Assembly: GCF_000698595.1 (NCBI RefSeq)
Contig: NZ_JFHC01000001.1
Coordinates: 186,001 to 250,000 of the forward strand
Length of the DNA: 64,000 nucleotides
Direction: 5' to 3'
Source: Caballeronia glathei
Lineage (GTDB): Bacteria > Pseudomonadota > Gammaproteobacteria > Burkholderiales > Burkholderiaceae
Position numbers and translations under genes: made by a program. Shown piece after piece: positions 9,601 to 19,187 of the stretch; position 1 is the first letter of the stretch, and every line of letters starts with the position of its first letter. The notes below the pieces were generated by a model that worked only from the letters and a program-made list of their open reading frames with translations, searched no databases and had not been told where the DNA came from.

Positions 9601-10079
9601 CGGTTGTGCGCCGCGAGGCGCTCGGGCAGTTGCAGGATCGCCTCACGGTTCGACCACGAAAAGCACCGGTTTGCCGCCTCACGGAAGGGCAGCCACAAAT
9701 GCGACGTGTGCTCGCGCGGCGCGAGCGTGACTTCCATGCAATGCGGCACGAGCAGGCTGAACTGGTGCTCGGTGTTGCGCACGACGCCTTCGGCGTAGCG
9801 ATGCCGCCACTGCGGATAGATCTCGTATTGAATCTGATGGTGCCAGTCGAGGAGCGAGCGCTCGGGCACGAGCTCGCTGCCGATGACGATCCCCGTCTCT
9901 TCCGCCACCTCGCGCGCCGCCGTTTCGGCGAGCGGCTCGTCGATGCGGTCCTTCGACCCCGTCACCGACTGCCAGAAGCCCTTGTGATCGGCGCGTTCGA
10001 TGATGAGCACGTCCAGCTCGGGCGTGTGAATGACGACGAGAACGGATTCCGGGATTTTCGGCGGCTTGGATAAGGTCAT
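9597..10079 (-). CDS. nudB: Dihydroneopterin triphosphate diphosphatase
   Basis: NudB removes pyrophosphate from 7,8-dihydroneopterin triphosphate in folate synthesis. The 160-residue product has a Nudix box (DRIDEPLAETAAREVAEETG) with the REVAEETG metal-binding core; the spacing from the leading Gly to the first Glu is one residue longer than the textbook pattern. The second in-frame ATG (10079) was chosen because it gives the normal MTLSKPPKIPESVLVVI start; an ATG at 10091 is possible. It is downstream of aspS, the usual position in betaproteobacteria, and overlaps the next gene by ATGA. Confidence 0.88.
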   Translation of the reverse strand: MTLSKPPKIPESVLVVIHTPELDVLIIERADHKGFWQSVTGSKDRIDEPLAETAAREVAEETGIVIGSELVPERSLLDWHHQIQYEIYPQWRHRYAEGVVRNTEHQFSLLVPHCMEVTLAPREHTSHLWLPFREAANRCFSWSNREAILQLPERLAAHNR

Positions 10080-10132
10080 TGCGGCGCGCACATTTTTTTA
10101 CGGACTGGCCGAAGAATGTAACCCAAAAAATG

Positions 10133-10157
10133 AAAAAGGCGCACTCGGCGCCTTTTT
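10133..10157 (-). terminator. Rho-independent terminator after aspS
   Basis: A 10-bp GC-rich stem (AAAAAGGCGC at 10133-10142 with GCGCCTTTTT at 10148-10157) and a five-base loop lie 20 bases beyond the aspS stop. An A-rich stretch on the plus strand gives a T tract on the transcript. Since nudB starts just beyond it, nudB must rely on readthrough or on its own promoter. Confidence 0.8.
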
Positions 10158-10177
10158 CGCGGGGATGGCCTCGGGGC

Positions 10178-11980
10178 TCAGTGCGCCTTCTGCTCGGGCT
10201 GGCGCAGGCGGATGTGCAACTCGCGCAACTGGCGCTCGTCGACTTCGCTTGGCGCCTGCGTGAGCAGACACTGTGCGCGCTGCGTCTTCGGGAACGCGAT
10301 CACGTCGCGGATCGAATCGGCGCCGGCCATCATCGTGACGATGCGGTCCAGGCCGAACGCGATGCCGCCATGCGGCGGCGCGCCGTACTGGAGCGCGTCG
10401 AGCAGGAAGCCGAACTTGGCGCGTGCTTCTTCCACGCCGATCTTCAGCGCGCGGAACACCTTGCTCTGCACCTCTTCCTGGAAGATGCGGACCGAACCGC
10501 CGCCGATTTCCCAGCCGTTCAGCACCATGTCGTACGCCTTCGCGAGACAGCGGCCCGGGTCGGTTTCGAGATATTCCAGATGCTCGTCCTTCGGGCTCGT
10601 GAACGGATGGTGCGCGGCCACGTAGCGGTTTTCTTCCTCGTCGTATTCGAACATCGGGAAATCCACCACCCACAGCGGCTTCCAGCCCGATTCGAGCAGG
10701 CCGTTCGCGCGGCCGAACTCCGAATGGCCGATCTTCAGGCGCAGCGCGCCCAGGCTGTCGTTCACCACCTTCGCGCGATCCGCCGCGAAGAAGATGATGT
10801 CGCCGTTCTGCGCGCCGGTGCGCTCGAGAATCGCGGCGATCGCGGCCTCGTGCAGGTTTTTCACGATCGGGCTTTGCAGGCCGTCTCGGCCCTTCGACAC
10901 GTCGTTGACCTTGATCCACGCGAGGCCCTTCGCACCGTAGATGCGAACGAACTCCGTGTAGCCGTCGATGTCGCCGCGCGACAGTTCGCTGCCCTTCGGC
11001 ACGCGCAGCGCGGCAACACGGCCGTCCTTCGAGTTCGCCGGCATGCTGAACACCTTGAAGTCGACGTCGCGCACGGCATCCGTCAGATCGGCGAATTCGA
11101 GCTTCACGCGCAGGTCCGGCTTGTCCGAGCCGAAACGGCGCATCGCTTCCGAATACAGCATGACCGGGAATTTCTCGTCGAGCGAGACGTTCATCGTTTC
11201 CTTGAAAACGTGACGGATCATCGCTTCGAACAGGTCGCGGATTTCCTGCTCGTTCAGAAACGACGTTTCGCAGTCGATCTGCGTGAATTCCGGCTGGCGG
11301 TCGGCGCGCAGGTCTTCGTCGCGGAAGCACTTCACGATCTGGTAGTAGCGATCGAAGTTCGCCACCATCAGCAACTGCTTGAAGAGCTGCGGCGACTGCG
11401 GCAGCGCGAAGAACTGGCCCGCATTCACGCGCGACGGCACAAGGTAGTCGCGCGCGCCTTCCGGCGTGCTCTTCGTGAGCATCGGCGTTTCGATGTCGAT
11501 GAAGCCCTGCGCGTCGAGATACTTGCGCACTTCCATCGCGACGCGATAGCGCAGGCGCAGGTTCTGCTGCATCTGCGGACGGCGCAGATCCAGCACGCGA
11601 TGCGTGAGGCGCGTGGTTTCGGAGAGGTTGTCGTCGTCGAGCTGGAACGGCGGCGTCACCGACGCGTTCAGCACGTTCAGCTCGTGGCACAGCACCTCGA
11701 TCTTGCCGCTCGTCAGGCCCGCGTTCGCCGTGCCTTCCGGACGGCTGCGCACGACGCCCTTCACCTGCACGCAGAACTCGTTGCGCACGCCTTCGGCGAC
11801 CTTGAACATCTCGGCGCGGTCCGGGTCGCACACGACCTGAACGAGCCCTTCACGATCGCGCAGATCGATGAAGATAACGCCGCCGTGGTCGCGGCGGCGA
11901 TGTACCCAGCCGCACAGCGAGACGGTTTGGCCCAGCAGGGCTTCGGTCACCAGACCGCAGTATTCAGATCGCATCGACAT
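10178..11980 (-). CDS. aspS: Aspartyl-tRNA synthetase
   Basis: This class II aminoacyl-tRNA synthetase charges tRNA-Asp; many betaproteobacterial forms are non-discriminating and also charge tRNA-Asn, which cannot be decided here. The 600-residue length is normal for bacterial AspRS. Seen: the N-terminal OB-fold anticodon domain ([20 protein letters not shown]), motif 2 with [18 protein letters not shown], the bacterial GAD insertion in the middle, and motif 3 [13 protein letters not shown] near the C-terminus. The start MSMRSEYCG at 11980 was chosen over an ATG eight codons upstream because it is the conserved start. A strong terminator follows. Confidence 0.97.
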   Translation of the reverse strand: MSMRSEYCGLVTEALLGQTVSLCGWVHRRRDHGGVIFIDLRDREGLVQVVCDPDRAEMFKVAEGVRNEFCVQVKGVVRSRPEGTANAGLTSGKIEVLCHELNVLNASVTPPFQLDDDNLSETTRLTHRVLDLRRPQMQQNLRLRYRVAMEVRKYLDAQGFIDIETPMLTKSTPEGARDYLVPSRVNAGQFFALPQSPQLFKQLLMVANFDRYYQIVKCFRDEDLRADRQPEFTQIDCETSFLNEQEIRDLFEAMIRHVFKETMNVSLDEKFPVMLYSEAMRRFGSDKPDLRVKLEFADLTDAVRDVDFKVFSMPANSKDGRVAALRVPKGSELSRGDIDGYTEFVRIYGAKGLAWIKVNDVSKGRDGLQSPIVKNLHEAAIAAILERTGAQNGDIIFFAADRAKVVNDSLGALRLKIGHSEFGRANGLLESGWKPLWVVDFPMFEYDEEENRYVAAHHPFTSPKDEHLEYLETDPGRCLAKAYDMVLNGWEIGGGSVRIFQEEVQSKVFRALKIGVEEARAKFGFLLDALQYGAPPHGGIAFGLDRIVTMMAGADSIRDVIAFPKTQRAQCLLTQAPSEVDERQLRELHIRLRQPEQKAH

Positions 11981-12056
11981 GATGTTGTGTCTTTCATTGT
12001 TCATTGATCAACGGCACGCGCGCAAAATCCGGGGATTTCGAGCGCGCCTGCCGGCA

Positions 12057-12716
12057 TTACAGCGGCGGCTCGGTGGGGCGGCGGGCCGCCGCCAGCGGCG
12101 CCGGGGGCGCGGACGGCGCCACTACGCCCATCGAGACGATGTACTTCAGCGCAGCATCGACAGTCATGTCGAGCTCGATGACCTCGTTTTTCGGAATCAT
12201 CAGGAAAAAGCCCGACGTGGGATTCGGCGTAGTCGGCACGTAGACGCTCACGTGGTCCTGGTTCAGGTGATTCAGGACGTCGCCGCCGGGAATTCCCGTC
12301 AGAAAGCCGATGGTGTACGAGCCCTTTCTCGGGTATTCAATCAGGAGCGCCTTGCGAAACGCGTTGCCGCTGCTCGAGAGCAGCGTGTCCGACACCTGCT
12401 TGACGCTCGTGTACAGCGGCCCGACCACCGGAATATGCCGCACGACCACATCCCACCACTCGACGAGCTTCTGTCCCACGAAATTCTGCGTGAGCAGGCC
12501 GACGATGAAGATGAACGCCAGCGTCAGCACCGCGCCGAGCCCCGGCAGATGGAAGCCGAAGAGCCGCTCGGGCTGCCATGAGAGCGGCAGCAGAAGAAGC
12601 GTCTGATCCATGGTGCCGATCACGAGCCCCAGCACCCACAGGGTGATGGCGAGCGGGACCAGTACGAGGAGGCCGGTAAGGAATACGGTTTTCAGCGTAG
12701 TCTTTTTGGTCGTCAT
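12057..12716 (-). CDS. DUF502 family membrane protein
   Basis: This 219-residue inner-membrane protein of unknown function has two hydrophobic helices near the N-terminus (about residues 9-33 and 59-78). The DUF502 signature follows: HIPVVGPLYTSVKQVSDTL, then GFLTG and VYVPTTPNPTSGFF. The C-terminal tail is Ala/Pro-rich. It lies immediately upstream of aspS, as in other Burkholderiales, but no functional link to the synthetase is known. In plants and some bacteria DUF502 proteins are called COV (continuous vascular ring) homologues. Confidence 0.88.
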   Translation of the reverse strand: MTTKKTTLKTVFLTGLLVLVPLAITLWVLGLVIGTMDQTLLLLPLSWQPERLFGFHLPGLGAVLTLAFIFIVGLLTQNFVGQKLVEWWDVVVRHIPVVGPLYTSVKQVSDTLLSSSGNAFRKALLIEYPRKGSYTIGFLTGIPGGDVLNHLNQDHVSVYVPTTPNPTSGFFLMIPKNEVIELDMTVDAALKYIVSMGVVAPSAPPAPLAAARRPTEPPL

Positions 12717-12846
12717 TTACACAGCCGGAAGGCCGCCCCGCAAGCGCGGTTTGGCAGGTTCGCCGCCCGGCAAGCGAGGGCGGTCATCTTCTTGCGTGAG
12801 ATCGGACAGATCAGGCCCTTTCGGACCGTCTCGGACGCCGGGCGGC

Positions 12847-13212
12847 CTACGCAGTGCCCGACGATGCAGGCGTGCTCGGCGCGGCGGGCGTAGCGGCGCT
12901 CGGCTTCGCGGCCTCCGCAGGCGCGCTCCCGGTGCCGGACTTCGCTTCGCCACCCGCGGCGCCTTCGGATTTCGCGCCGTCGTCGGCCGCCTTGTCCGCT
13001 GCAGGCGCGGCGGCCTTGCCGTTGTTGTTGCCACCGCGAAAATCGGTGACATACCAGCCTGAGCCCTTCAGCTGGAAGCCGGCGGCGGTGACCTGCTTGG
13101 CAAACGTGGCTTTCCCGCATTCGGGACACTGGGTGAGCGGCGCGTCGCTCAGCTTCTGGAGGACATCTTTTCCGAAGCCGCAGGACTCGCAGCGGTACGC
13201 GTAGATCGGCAT
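12847..13212 (-). CDS. FmdB family zinc-ribbon protein
   Basis: This small regulatory-type protein of 121 residues starts with the conserved MPIYAYRCESCGF. It carries two CxxC pairs (CESC and CPECGK) that form a zinc ribbon within the first 42 residues. About 60 residues of low-complexity Ala/Gly/Lys sequence follow and are probably disordered. The longer reading that begins at 13248 lacks the conserved start. FmdB was named as a putative regulator of formamidase in Methylophilus; the general function is unknown. Its place before DUF502 and aspS is conserved in the family of organisms. Confidence 0.88.
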   Translation of the reverse strand: MPIYAYRCESCGFGKDVLQKLSDAPLTQCPECGKATFAKQVTAAGFQLKGSGWYVTDFRGGNNNGKAAAPAADKAADDGAKSEGAAGGEAKSGTGSAPAEAAKPSAATPAAPSTPASSGTA

Positions 13213-13360
13213 GGCACTCTTCCTACAATAATCTGTCGACGCTTGCAAAGCCTTGAATTATAGCCGCAAACCATTACCCACCCGCGATTTTCGGGGCGCG
13301 GGCACAACCCGGATGACCGCGGAGATGAGGCCGGCGGCCCCGAAATTCAAGGTGGGAGGC

Positions 13361-13981
13361 TTACGCGCGGCGGCGCCAGGTCAGCCAGCGCTCGCGGCCG
13401 GCGAATACCGGTATGGAATCCGTCACCTCGTGCTCGCCGATGAGCTCGAACTGCGGGGTCAGCAGCGCGTCGAGCGCGCTGCGTTCGATGCCGAACGGCG
13501 GCCCCTTGGGCGTCGCACCGAGGAAGAAGAAGCCAGCGAGCACCGCGCCCGGGCGCAACAGCGCGGCCATGCGCCCAGCGTAATCGGGCCAGCGGTCGGC
13601 GGGCAGCGCGCAAAGAAACGCGCGTTCGTAGACCCAGTCGGGCGCGAACGGCGGGTCGTAGGCGAAGAAATCGGCCTGTTCGACGAGATCCGCACGCGCG
13701 CCCAGCTGAGCGCGCGCCGCCGCGACCGCGCTCGGCGAAAAGTCGATCGCCCTGACGGACCAGCCGCGCTCGGCGAGCCACAGCGCCTCGTACGCGCTGC
13801 CGCAGCCGGGGATGAACACGTTGCAAGGCGCGCGGCCCGTCGCGAACGCGCAAAACGCAGCGGGGACGCCCGCCTGGTCCCACGGCGTGAAACGCTGGTC
13901 GAACCGTTCGTCCCAGAATTGCGGCGACTTCGGATCGCGGGTGTCGAAAGACGGCGGGTCGGATTTCGTCGGATCGCTCAT
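13361..13981 (-). CDS. TPMT-like SAM-dependent methyltransferase
   Basis: This 206-residue class I methyltransferase resembles the thiopurine S-methyltransferase (PF05724) family. The SAM-binding glycine motif is seen as FIPGCGSAYEALWLAERG (about residues 57-74). The FFAYDPPFAPDWVYERAFLCALP segment, here in part, is typical of the TPMT group that methylates halides, thiols or other small nucleophiles. The N-terminus has FWDERF and TPWDQAG, a conserved TPMT-group block. The substrate cannot be read from the sequence. It is 25 bases downstream of ubiB and may be cotranscribed with it. Confidence 0.85.
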   Translation of the reverse strand: MSDPTKSDPPSFDTRDPKSPQFWDERFDQRFTPWDQAGVPAAFCAFATGRAPCNVFIPGCGSAYEALWLAERGWSVRAIDFSPSAVAAARAQLGARADLVEQADFFAYDPPFAPDWVYERAFLCALPADRWPDYAGRMAALLRPGAVLAGFFFLGATPKGPPFGIERSALDALLTPQFELIGEHEVTDSIPVFAGRERWLTWRRRA

Positions 13982-14006
13982 GCTCGGTTACCTTATCAGT
14001 GCCGCA

Positions 14007-15584
14007 TCAGGTGCCGTAGGCGTAGGAGAGCCAGACTTGCGCGACGACCACGCCCGCGCCCACCGCCAGCCCGAAGATCAGGAGCGCCTGCAGCAGCCGG
14101 TTCGTGCGCTTCTGCTCGAGGAGGATCATCCGCATCAGCTCGTCGTTGCCGGTGCGCGGCAGGTCGTGGCGTTCCGCGAGCAGGTGGTGAACCAGCCGCG
14201 GCAGTTGCGGCAGCGTCTTGCTCCATTGCGGCGCCTCCATCTGGAGGCGCTCGTACCAGCCGCGCCAGCCGATCTGCTCGTTCATCCAGCGCTCGAGGTA
14301 CGGCTTCGCGGTCTTCCAGAGGTCGAGTTCAGGATCGAGCGAGCGGCCGAGCCCTTCCACGTTCAGCATGGTCTTTTGCAGCAGGACGAGCTGCGGCTGG
14401 ATTTCGACATTGAAGCGGCGCGACGTCGAAAAGAGCCGCAGCAGCACCTGGCCGAGCGAAATGTCCTTCAGCGCGCGATCGAAGTACGGCTCGCAGACCG
14501 CGCGAATCGCGCTCTCGAGTTCCTCGACGCGCGTATTCGACGGCACCCAGCCCGACTCCAGGTGCAGCGTGGCGACGCGGTGATAGTCGCGCTTGAAGAA
14601 CGCCAGGAAGTTCTGCGCGAGGTAGTTCTTGTCGAAGTCCGACAGCGCGCCGACGATCCCGAAATCGAGCGCGATGTAACGCCCGAAATGCGCCGGGTCG
14701 AGGCTCACCTGGATATTGCCCGGATGCATGTCGGCGTGGAAAAAGCCGTCGCGGAACACCTGGGTGAAGAAGATCTCGACGCCCTCGCGCGCGAGCTTCG
14801 GAATATCGACGCCCGCCGCCCGCAGCGTCTCGACCTGGCTGATCGGCACGCCGACCATCCGCTCCATGACGAGCACGGCGGGCGCGGACAGGTCCCAGTA
14901 CATCTCCGGCACGAGCAGCAGGTCGAGCCCCGCGAAGTTGCGGCGCAACTGGCTGCCGTTCGCTGCCTCGCGCATCAGGTCGAGCTCGTCGTGCAGGTAT
15001 TTGTCGAATTCGGCCACCACTTCGCGCGGCTTGAGGCGCCGGCCGTCCGCCCACAGGCGCTCGGCCCAGGTCGCGATGTCGCGCAGGAGCGCCAGATCGG
15101 AGTCGATGACGGGCAGCATGCCCGGGCGCAGCACCTTCACCGCGACGTCCTTGCCCGCGTGCGGACCCGAGCGGATCTTCGCGAAGTGGACCTGCGCAAT
15201 CGATGCGCTCGCCACCGGCACGCGCTCGAAATCGTCGAAGAGGACGTCGATCGGCGCGCCCAGCGATTTTTCGACGATCGAGATCGCCACCGCCGAATCG
15301 AATGGCGGCACCTGGTCCTGGAGCTTCGCGAGCTCATTGGCGATATCGACCGGCAGCAGGTCGCGCCGCGTCGACAGCACCTGGCCGAACTTGACGAAGA
15401 TCGGCCCGAGGCTTTCGAGCGCGAGACGCAGCCGGATGCCGCGCTCCACGTCGAAGCGGCGGCCGAAGGTGGTGATGCGCATCAACAAGCGCACGCGGCG
15501 GTCGTTGATGCCGCTCATCACCAGCTCGTCGAGCCCGAAGCGAACCACCGTGAAGAAAATCTTGAGAAAACGCAGAAAACGCAT
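14007..15584 (-). CDS. ubiB: Ubiquinone biosynthesis regulatory kinase-like protein UbiB
   Basis: UbiB is an atypical protein-kinase-like ATPase needed for ubiquinone synthesis, probably by extracting or presenting lipid intermediates at the inner membrane. The 525-residue length is normal. The family-specific KxGQ segment is seen as [16 protein letters not shown] (about residues 65-80), with an Ala-rich nucleotide loop ([11 protein letters not shown]) and the [10 protein letters not shown] catalytic-loop equivalent near residue 285. Two hydrophobic helices at the C-terminus ([20 protein letters not shown]) anchor it in the membrane. It follows ubiJ after 11 bases, consistent with a ubiquinone operon. 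Confidence 0.95.
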   Translation of the reverse strand: MRFLRFLKIFFTVVRFGLDELVMSGINDRRVRLLMRITTFGRRFDVERGIRLRLALESLGPIFVKFGQVLSTRRDLLPVDIANELAKLQDQVPPFDSAVAISIVEKSLGAPIDVLFDDFERVPVASASIAQVHFAKIRSGPHAGKDVAVKVLRPGMLPVIDSDLALLRDIATWAERLWADGRRLKPREVVAEFDKYLHDELDLMREAANGSQLRRNFAGLDLLLVPEMYWDLSAPAVLVMERMVGVPISQVETLRAAGVDIPKLAREGVEIFFTQVFRDGFFHADMHPGNIQVSLDPAHFGRYIALDFGIVGALSDFDKNYLAQNFLAFFKRDYHRVATLHLESGWVPSNTRVEELESAIRAVCEPYFDRALKDISLGQVLLRLFSTSRRFNVEIQPQLVLLQKTMLNVEGLGRSLDPELDLWKTAKPYLERWMNEQIGWRGWYERLQMEAPQWSKTLPQLPRLVHHLLAERHDLPRTGNDELMRMILLEQKRTNRLLQALLIFGLAVGAGVVVAQVWLSYAYGT

Positions 15585-15595
15585 AGTTCAGCCCG

Positions 15596-16288
15596 TTACT
15601 TGCGCGTGCCGCGCGACATTGCGGCGGCGCCGGACGCTGGCGCGCCACGGGCTTCGGCTTTTTGTTCGATCCGCTCGACGCGCTTTTCGACGCGCGCGAG
15701 CGCGTCCCGGGCCCGCGACAGTTCGGCATTGAACGTGTCGAGGGCGCTGCGGCGTACGAGTTGAGGTTTTTCGTCGAGAAAGTATTCGGCCAGCGAGTCG
15801 AGCAGGTTGCGGCCCGTGCGCAGCGCCTGCTCGTGCACCGAGCGCGCAAGAACGCCGACCCGGTGCGCGGGCGCGTCGCCGATCACGCGGGCGAGATCCT
15901 CTTCCGGCTCCCAGCGCAGGTGCTCCGCGAGCTTCGCGATGGTCGTGGCGAACTCCGCGTCGCCCTCGATCTTCACGTGCTTCATCACCGCGGCCTGGCC
16001 ACCCTGCAGAAAGGCAGGGACCGCGTCGGGCGGAACCGCGATGGTGACGTCGAAATGCCGGGCCTGCGCCTCCTCGGTGGCGGCAACGAAGCCGTCCGGT
16101 TGCACCACGAGCGACAGCGCAAAGGGTGCGCAGGCAAGCCGGGCGGTCTTTCCGGCGTAGGGTTTGATGCGCTCGCGAGCCCAGGACTCACGAGCGAGCA
16201 GATGATTGACGGCGGCCGCGAAAGCTTTCGACGCGGTCTTGACAGCGGGACTGGCAGGGATGCGGGCGGTTTCGTCTGCGTTCGTCAT
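15596..16288 (-). CDS. ubiJ: Ubiquinone biosynthesis accessory factor UbiJ (SCP2 domain)
   Basis: This 230-residue protein has an N-terminal SCP2-type lipid-binding domain (roughly residues 20-125, with GKTARL, FDVTIAVPP and VKIEGDAEFATTIAKLA). A C-terminal coiled coil follows (ELSRARDALARVEKRVERIE), and then a basic tail. UbiJ binds ubiquinone intermediates and scaffolds the Ubi complex in the cytosol of E. coli. The E. coli protein has the same architecture and lies between ubiE and ubiB. Here a Tim44-like gene is inserted between ubiE and ubiJ. Confidence 0.88.
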   Translation of the reverse strand: MTNADETARIPASPAVKTASKAFAAAVNHLLARESWARERIKPYAGKTARLACAPFALSLVVQPDGFVAATEEAQARHFDVTIAVPPDAVPAFLQGGQAAVMKHVKIEGDAEFATTIAKLAEHLRWEPEEDLARVIGDAPAHRVGVLARSVHEQALRTGRNLLDSLAEYFLDEKPQLVRRSALDTFNAELSRARDALARVEKRVERIEQKAEARGAPASGAAAMSRGTRK

Positions 16289-16304
16289 CGGCTATGAGAT
16301 GAAA

Positions 16305-16336
16305 AAACCCGCGCAAGCGGTGGCTTGCGCGGGTTT
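16305..16336 (-). terminator. Rho-independent terminator after the Tim44-like gene
   Basis: A perfect 14-bp stem (16305-16318 with 16323-16336) and a four-base loop lie 80 bases past the stop of the Tim44-like gene. A run of six T follows on the transcript. It lies only 17 bases before the ubiJ start, so ubiJ/ubiB expression probably depends on partial readthrough or a promoter overlapping the stem. Confidence 0.85.
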
Positions 16337-16415
16337 CTATTCTACCTTCGCAACCGGCCTTGCCGCCGGCCGGACTCGCCGGCCTGGCCGTTTGGCCGAT
16401 GCGTCAGATCAAGCT

Positions 16416-17435
16416 TCAGTTCACCTGCTGGATGCCGGCGAGGAGCCAGCCTTCATTGCCGCTCTTTTGCTTCGACAGGTTCCAGATTTCGACGAACGGC
16501 TCCGCCGATGCCCCTTCCGACTCCCGGATCAGGCCCTGGAAGCGCACGCTCGCGAGATATTCGGACGGGCGATCCTCGACGCCCAGAATATCTGCTTCGA
16601 GCTGTACGACGTCCGTGCGGTTCGGCTGGTTGCCGCGTGCGTCGACGTCGAGCTTCACCTCGGCAAACATCTCCGGCGTGGTGAATTCGCGGATGTCGTT
16701 CACGTTGCCGCGGTCCCAGGCGTCCTGCAGGCGCACGAAGTAGACCTTCGCGTTGCGCACGAACGCTTCGGTGTCGAAGCCCGCGGGCACCACGGGTTGC
16801 GGCGCAACATCGGTGGCGCCTGCCGCGTTCTGTGCGATATATCCGCCCGACGCTGACGGAGCCGCGTAGCCCGGCTGCTGGTCGATCGCCGTGCGTGCGG
16901 AACCGCCGAACGGCGAGTTCGATCCGGCAGCCGCGCCGGCGTTCGCATAGGCCGGCGTGTTGGCGGCGGCGCGCTTGCGCATGATGAAGCGGAACAGCAT
17001 GACGGCTGCCAGCACGATCAGCGCGATGATGATCATGTTGGCCATCGCGCCCGCGAACGCTTCGCCGAGGCCGAAGTGCGACAGCAGCGCGGCGATGCCG
17101 AGGCCCGCGGCGAGACCGGCGATCGGTCCGAGCCAGCGGTTGCGCGCGGGCTGCGCCGCGGCGGCTGCAGCCGGAGCCGGCTGGGCGCGCTGAGCCTGCG
17201 CGGCCTGGCCTGGCTGACCTTGCTGCATCGACTGGGAAGGCGGCGTCGCCTGATTCTGCTGCGTGGCCGTTGCGGACTGGCGGCCCATGCTGCGGCCGCC
17301 GCCCATGCGTTTGGCTTCCGCATCTTCGGCGATGATGGCACCGGCCATGATTACGCCAGCCAGTGCCAGGAGCCCGGCTTTCCTGAATAGCGACTTCAGG
17401 AAACCCCGAGACTGGGGTGAGCGTGAATCGGACAT
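16416..17435 (-). CDS. Tim44-like domain membrane protein
   Basis: This 339-residue protein has an N-terminal hydrophobic signal-anchor (about residues 18-38). A Gln/Ala/Pro-rich spacer follows, then a second and third hydrophobic stretch (GPIAGLAAGLGIAALL and MIIIALIVLAAVMLF). The C-terminal Tim44/TIM44-like fold (about residues 215-339) has FVRNAKVYFVRLQDAWDRGN and EIWNLSKQ. The mitochondrial relative tethers Hsp70 to the import channel; the bacterial function is unknown, possibly membrane tethering. It sits between ubiE and ubiJ and ends in a strong terminator. Confidence 0.88.
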   Translation of the reverse strand: MSDSRSPQSRGFLKSLFRKAGLLALAGVIMAGAIIAEDAEAKRMGGGRSMGRQSATATQQNQATPPSQSMQQGQPGQAAQAQRAQPAPAAAAAAQPARNRWLGPIAGLAAGLGIAALLSHFGLGEAFAGAMANMIIIALIVLAAVMLFRFIMRKRAAANTPAYANAGAAAGSNSPFGGSARTAIDQQPGYAAPSASGGYIAQNAAGATDVAPQPVVPAGFDTEAFVRNAKVYFVRLQDAWDRGNVNDIREFTTPEMFAEVKLDVDARGNQPNRTDVVQLEADILGVEDRPSEYLASVRFQGLIRESEGASAEPFVEIWNLSKQKSGNEGWLLAGIQQVN

Positions 17436-17463
17436 TTCGAATCCTTTAAGAAAGAGTGGAACA

Positions 17464-18195
17464 CTAGAATTTGGTCCCGACGTGTAAAGCTACCACGCCA
17501 CCTGACAAATTGTAATATTCGACTCGATCCAGGCCCGCTTGTTCCATCATTGTTTTCAGGGTTTCCTGGTCCGGATGCATGCGGATGGATTCGGCAAGAT
17601 ACCGGTAACTGTCAGCATCTTTCGCGAATTTGTCGCCAAGCCACGGCAAAACCTTGAAACTGTACAGGTCGTAGGCTTTTTTGAGCGGGTCCCACACCTT
17701 GGAAAACTCTAATACGAGCACCCGCCCGCCCGGCTTCAAAACCCGCCGCATTTCAGCCAGCGCACCATCTTTGTGCGTCATATTACGAAGCCCGAAAGCA
17801 ACCGTAACCACATCGAAATAGTTGCTCGGGAAGGGAATCTGCTCCGCGTCGCACAACAGCGCCGGCGTCATCACGCCCTTGTTGATCAGCCTGTCGCGCC
17901 CCACGCGCAGCATCGATTCGTTGATATCCGTGTGCCAGACCTCCCCCGTCTCGCCGGCCTGCCTGGCGAAAGCCATCGCCAGGTCGCCGGTGCCGCCGGC
18001 GATGTCCAGCACCTTGTATCCCGGGCGGATCTTCGCCTGGCCGATCGTGAAGAACTTCCACACGCGGTGCAGCCCGCCCGACATCAGATCGTTCATCAGG
18101 TCGTAATTGCTCGCGACAGAGTGGAACACGCCCGCCACTTTCTTCGCTTTTTCCCGCTCGTCGACCGTTTCGAAACCGAAGTGGGTCTTGCTCAT
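17464..18195 (-). CDS. ubiE: Ubiquinone/menaquinone biosynthesis C-methyltransferase UbiE
   Basis: UbiE methylates the ring carbon of 2-polyprenyl-6-methoxy-benzoquinol using SAM. The 243-residue length is typical. The SAM motif is seen as [16 protein letters not shown] (about residues 62-77), followed by the acidic TDINESML. The UbiE signatures are [17 protein letters not shown] and [24 protein letters not shown]. The protein ends in the conserved [17 protein letters not shown]. It begins about 80 bases after DUF971. Confidence 0.97.
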   Translation of the reverse strand: MSKTHFGFETVDEREKAKKVAGVFHSVASNYDLMNDLMSGGLHRVWKFFTIGQAKIRPGYKVLDIAGGTGDLAMAFARQAGETGEVWHTDINESMLRVGRDRLINKGVMTPALLCDAEQIPFPSNYFDVVTVAFGLRNMTHKDGALAEMRRVLKPGGRVLVLEFSKVWDPLKKAYDLYSFKVLPWLGDKFAKDADSYRYLAESIRMHPDQETLKTMMEQAGLDRVEYYNLSGGVVALHVGTKF

Positions 18196-18278
18196 CGCGC
18201 TCGTCCTCGCCTGTTATTTGTTGTGTGCCGCCGCGCCCCGACCGGCTGGTGCGGCAAAACGCCGCAACGCTGGGTTGG

Positions 18279-18689
18279 TCAGTGACAGTGGCCGCCCGAC
18301 GCCTTCGCCGCCATCGGGGCGTCGCGATCGACGCCCGCCGCTTCAAGTTTGGCGAGATAGTCCCGCCAGAGTTCATCCTGCCCGACCGCGAGGTTGTACA
18401 GGATGTCCCACGAATAAATGCCCGTATTGTGGCCGTCGGAGAAATTCAGCTGCAGCGCGTAATGGCCGACCGGCTCGACGCCGATGATCGTCACGTCGCG
18501 CTTGCCGGTCTGCAGCGTTTCCTGGCCCGGGCCGTGGCCCTGCACTTCGGCCGAAGGCGAGTACACGCGCAGCAGCTCGAACGGCACACGATACGTTTCG
18601 TCGTTCGCATATTGCAGTTCGAGCGCGCGGGTTTTCGAATGGACGACGATCCCGGTCGGGATCGGCGTCTGGGGGGTGAGTCCGCTCAT
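18279..18689 (-). CDS. DUF971 family protein
   Basis: This 136-residue protein contains a DUF971 (gamma-butyrobetaine hydroxylase N-terminal-like) domain, about residues 10-110. VPFELLRVYSPSAEVQGHG and SDGHNTGIYSWDILYNL are the recognisable blocks. The tail ends GGHCH, a possible metal-binding cluster. Related domains occur in Fe-S or zinc-associated proteins; in Burkholderiales the gene regularly sits next to ubiE and HIT genes. Its function is unknown. Confidence 0.85.
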   Translation of the reverse strand: MSGLTPQTPIPTGIVVHSKTRALELQYANDETYRVPFELLRVYSPSAEVQGHGPGQETLQTGKRDVTIIGVEPVGHYALQLNFSDGHNTGIYSWDILYNLAVGQDELWRDYLAKLEAAGVDRDAPMAAKASGGHCH

Positions 18690-18716
18690 GGTGAGCCTTG
18701 ATTGAAGTTGGCTGGT

Positions 18717-19157
18717 TCAGTTCTGGCCGAACGCATGGTTAAGCTCGAGGCGCACGGCTTCGCGCAGGAGCGTCGCCTGCGCGCGCCGTTTCGAAAGCTG
18801 CGCCTCGGACACCGTGCGCTGGCGCGGCGCCCAAATGGGCAGAGGAAAGCGCGAGTCGTTGGAATGACGCGGAATGACGTGCCAGTGAACGTGCGGAACC
18901 TGGTTGCCGAGGCTCGCCAGATTCACCTTCGCCGGCGAGAGCACGCGCCGCATCGCGCGCTCGACGCCGTTCACGGCCGTCATCACCTTGCTGCGCTCGG
19001 GGTCGGTGAGATCGGACATTTCCGCGACATGCCCATTCCAGATCACGCGGATGAGGCCCGGCCAGTCGGGCTCGTCGGCGAGGACGACACGCAACACGTC
19101 GTCCGACCACAGCACCTCGCCGCCGTCTTCACGGCAAAAAACACAGTCCATCGTCAT
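18717..19157 (-). CDS. HIT family protein
   Basis: This 146-residue histidine-triad protein is probably a nucleotide phosphoramidase or hydrolase acting on a nucleoside phosphate linkage. The triad is seen as HVHWHVIPR (about residues 88-96), with QVP in front as is usual. The N-terminus has CVFCREDGG, a zinc-type CxxC typical of HIT hydrolases. It starts 30 bases after the stop of the giant oxidoreductase and is 27 bases before DUF971, so the three may share a transcript. Confidence 0.88.
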   Translation of the reverse strand: MTMDCVFCREDGGEVLWSDDVLRVVLADEPDWPGLIRVIWNGHVAEMSDLTDPERSKVMTAVNGVERAMRRVLSPAKVNLASLGNQVPHVHWHVIPRHSNDSRFPLPIWAPRQRTVSEAQLSKRRAQATLLREAVRLELNHAFGQN

Positions 19158-19187
19158 CCTCTAGCGAAACGGTCCTCGATTTCGCTA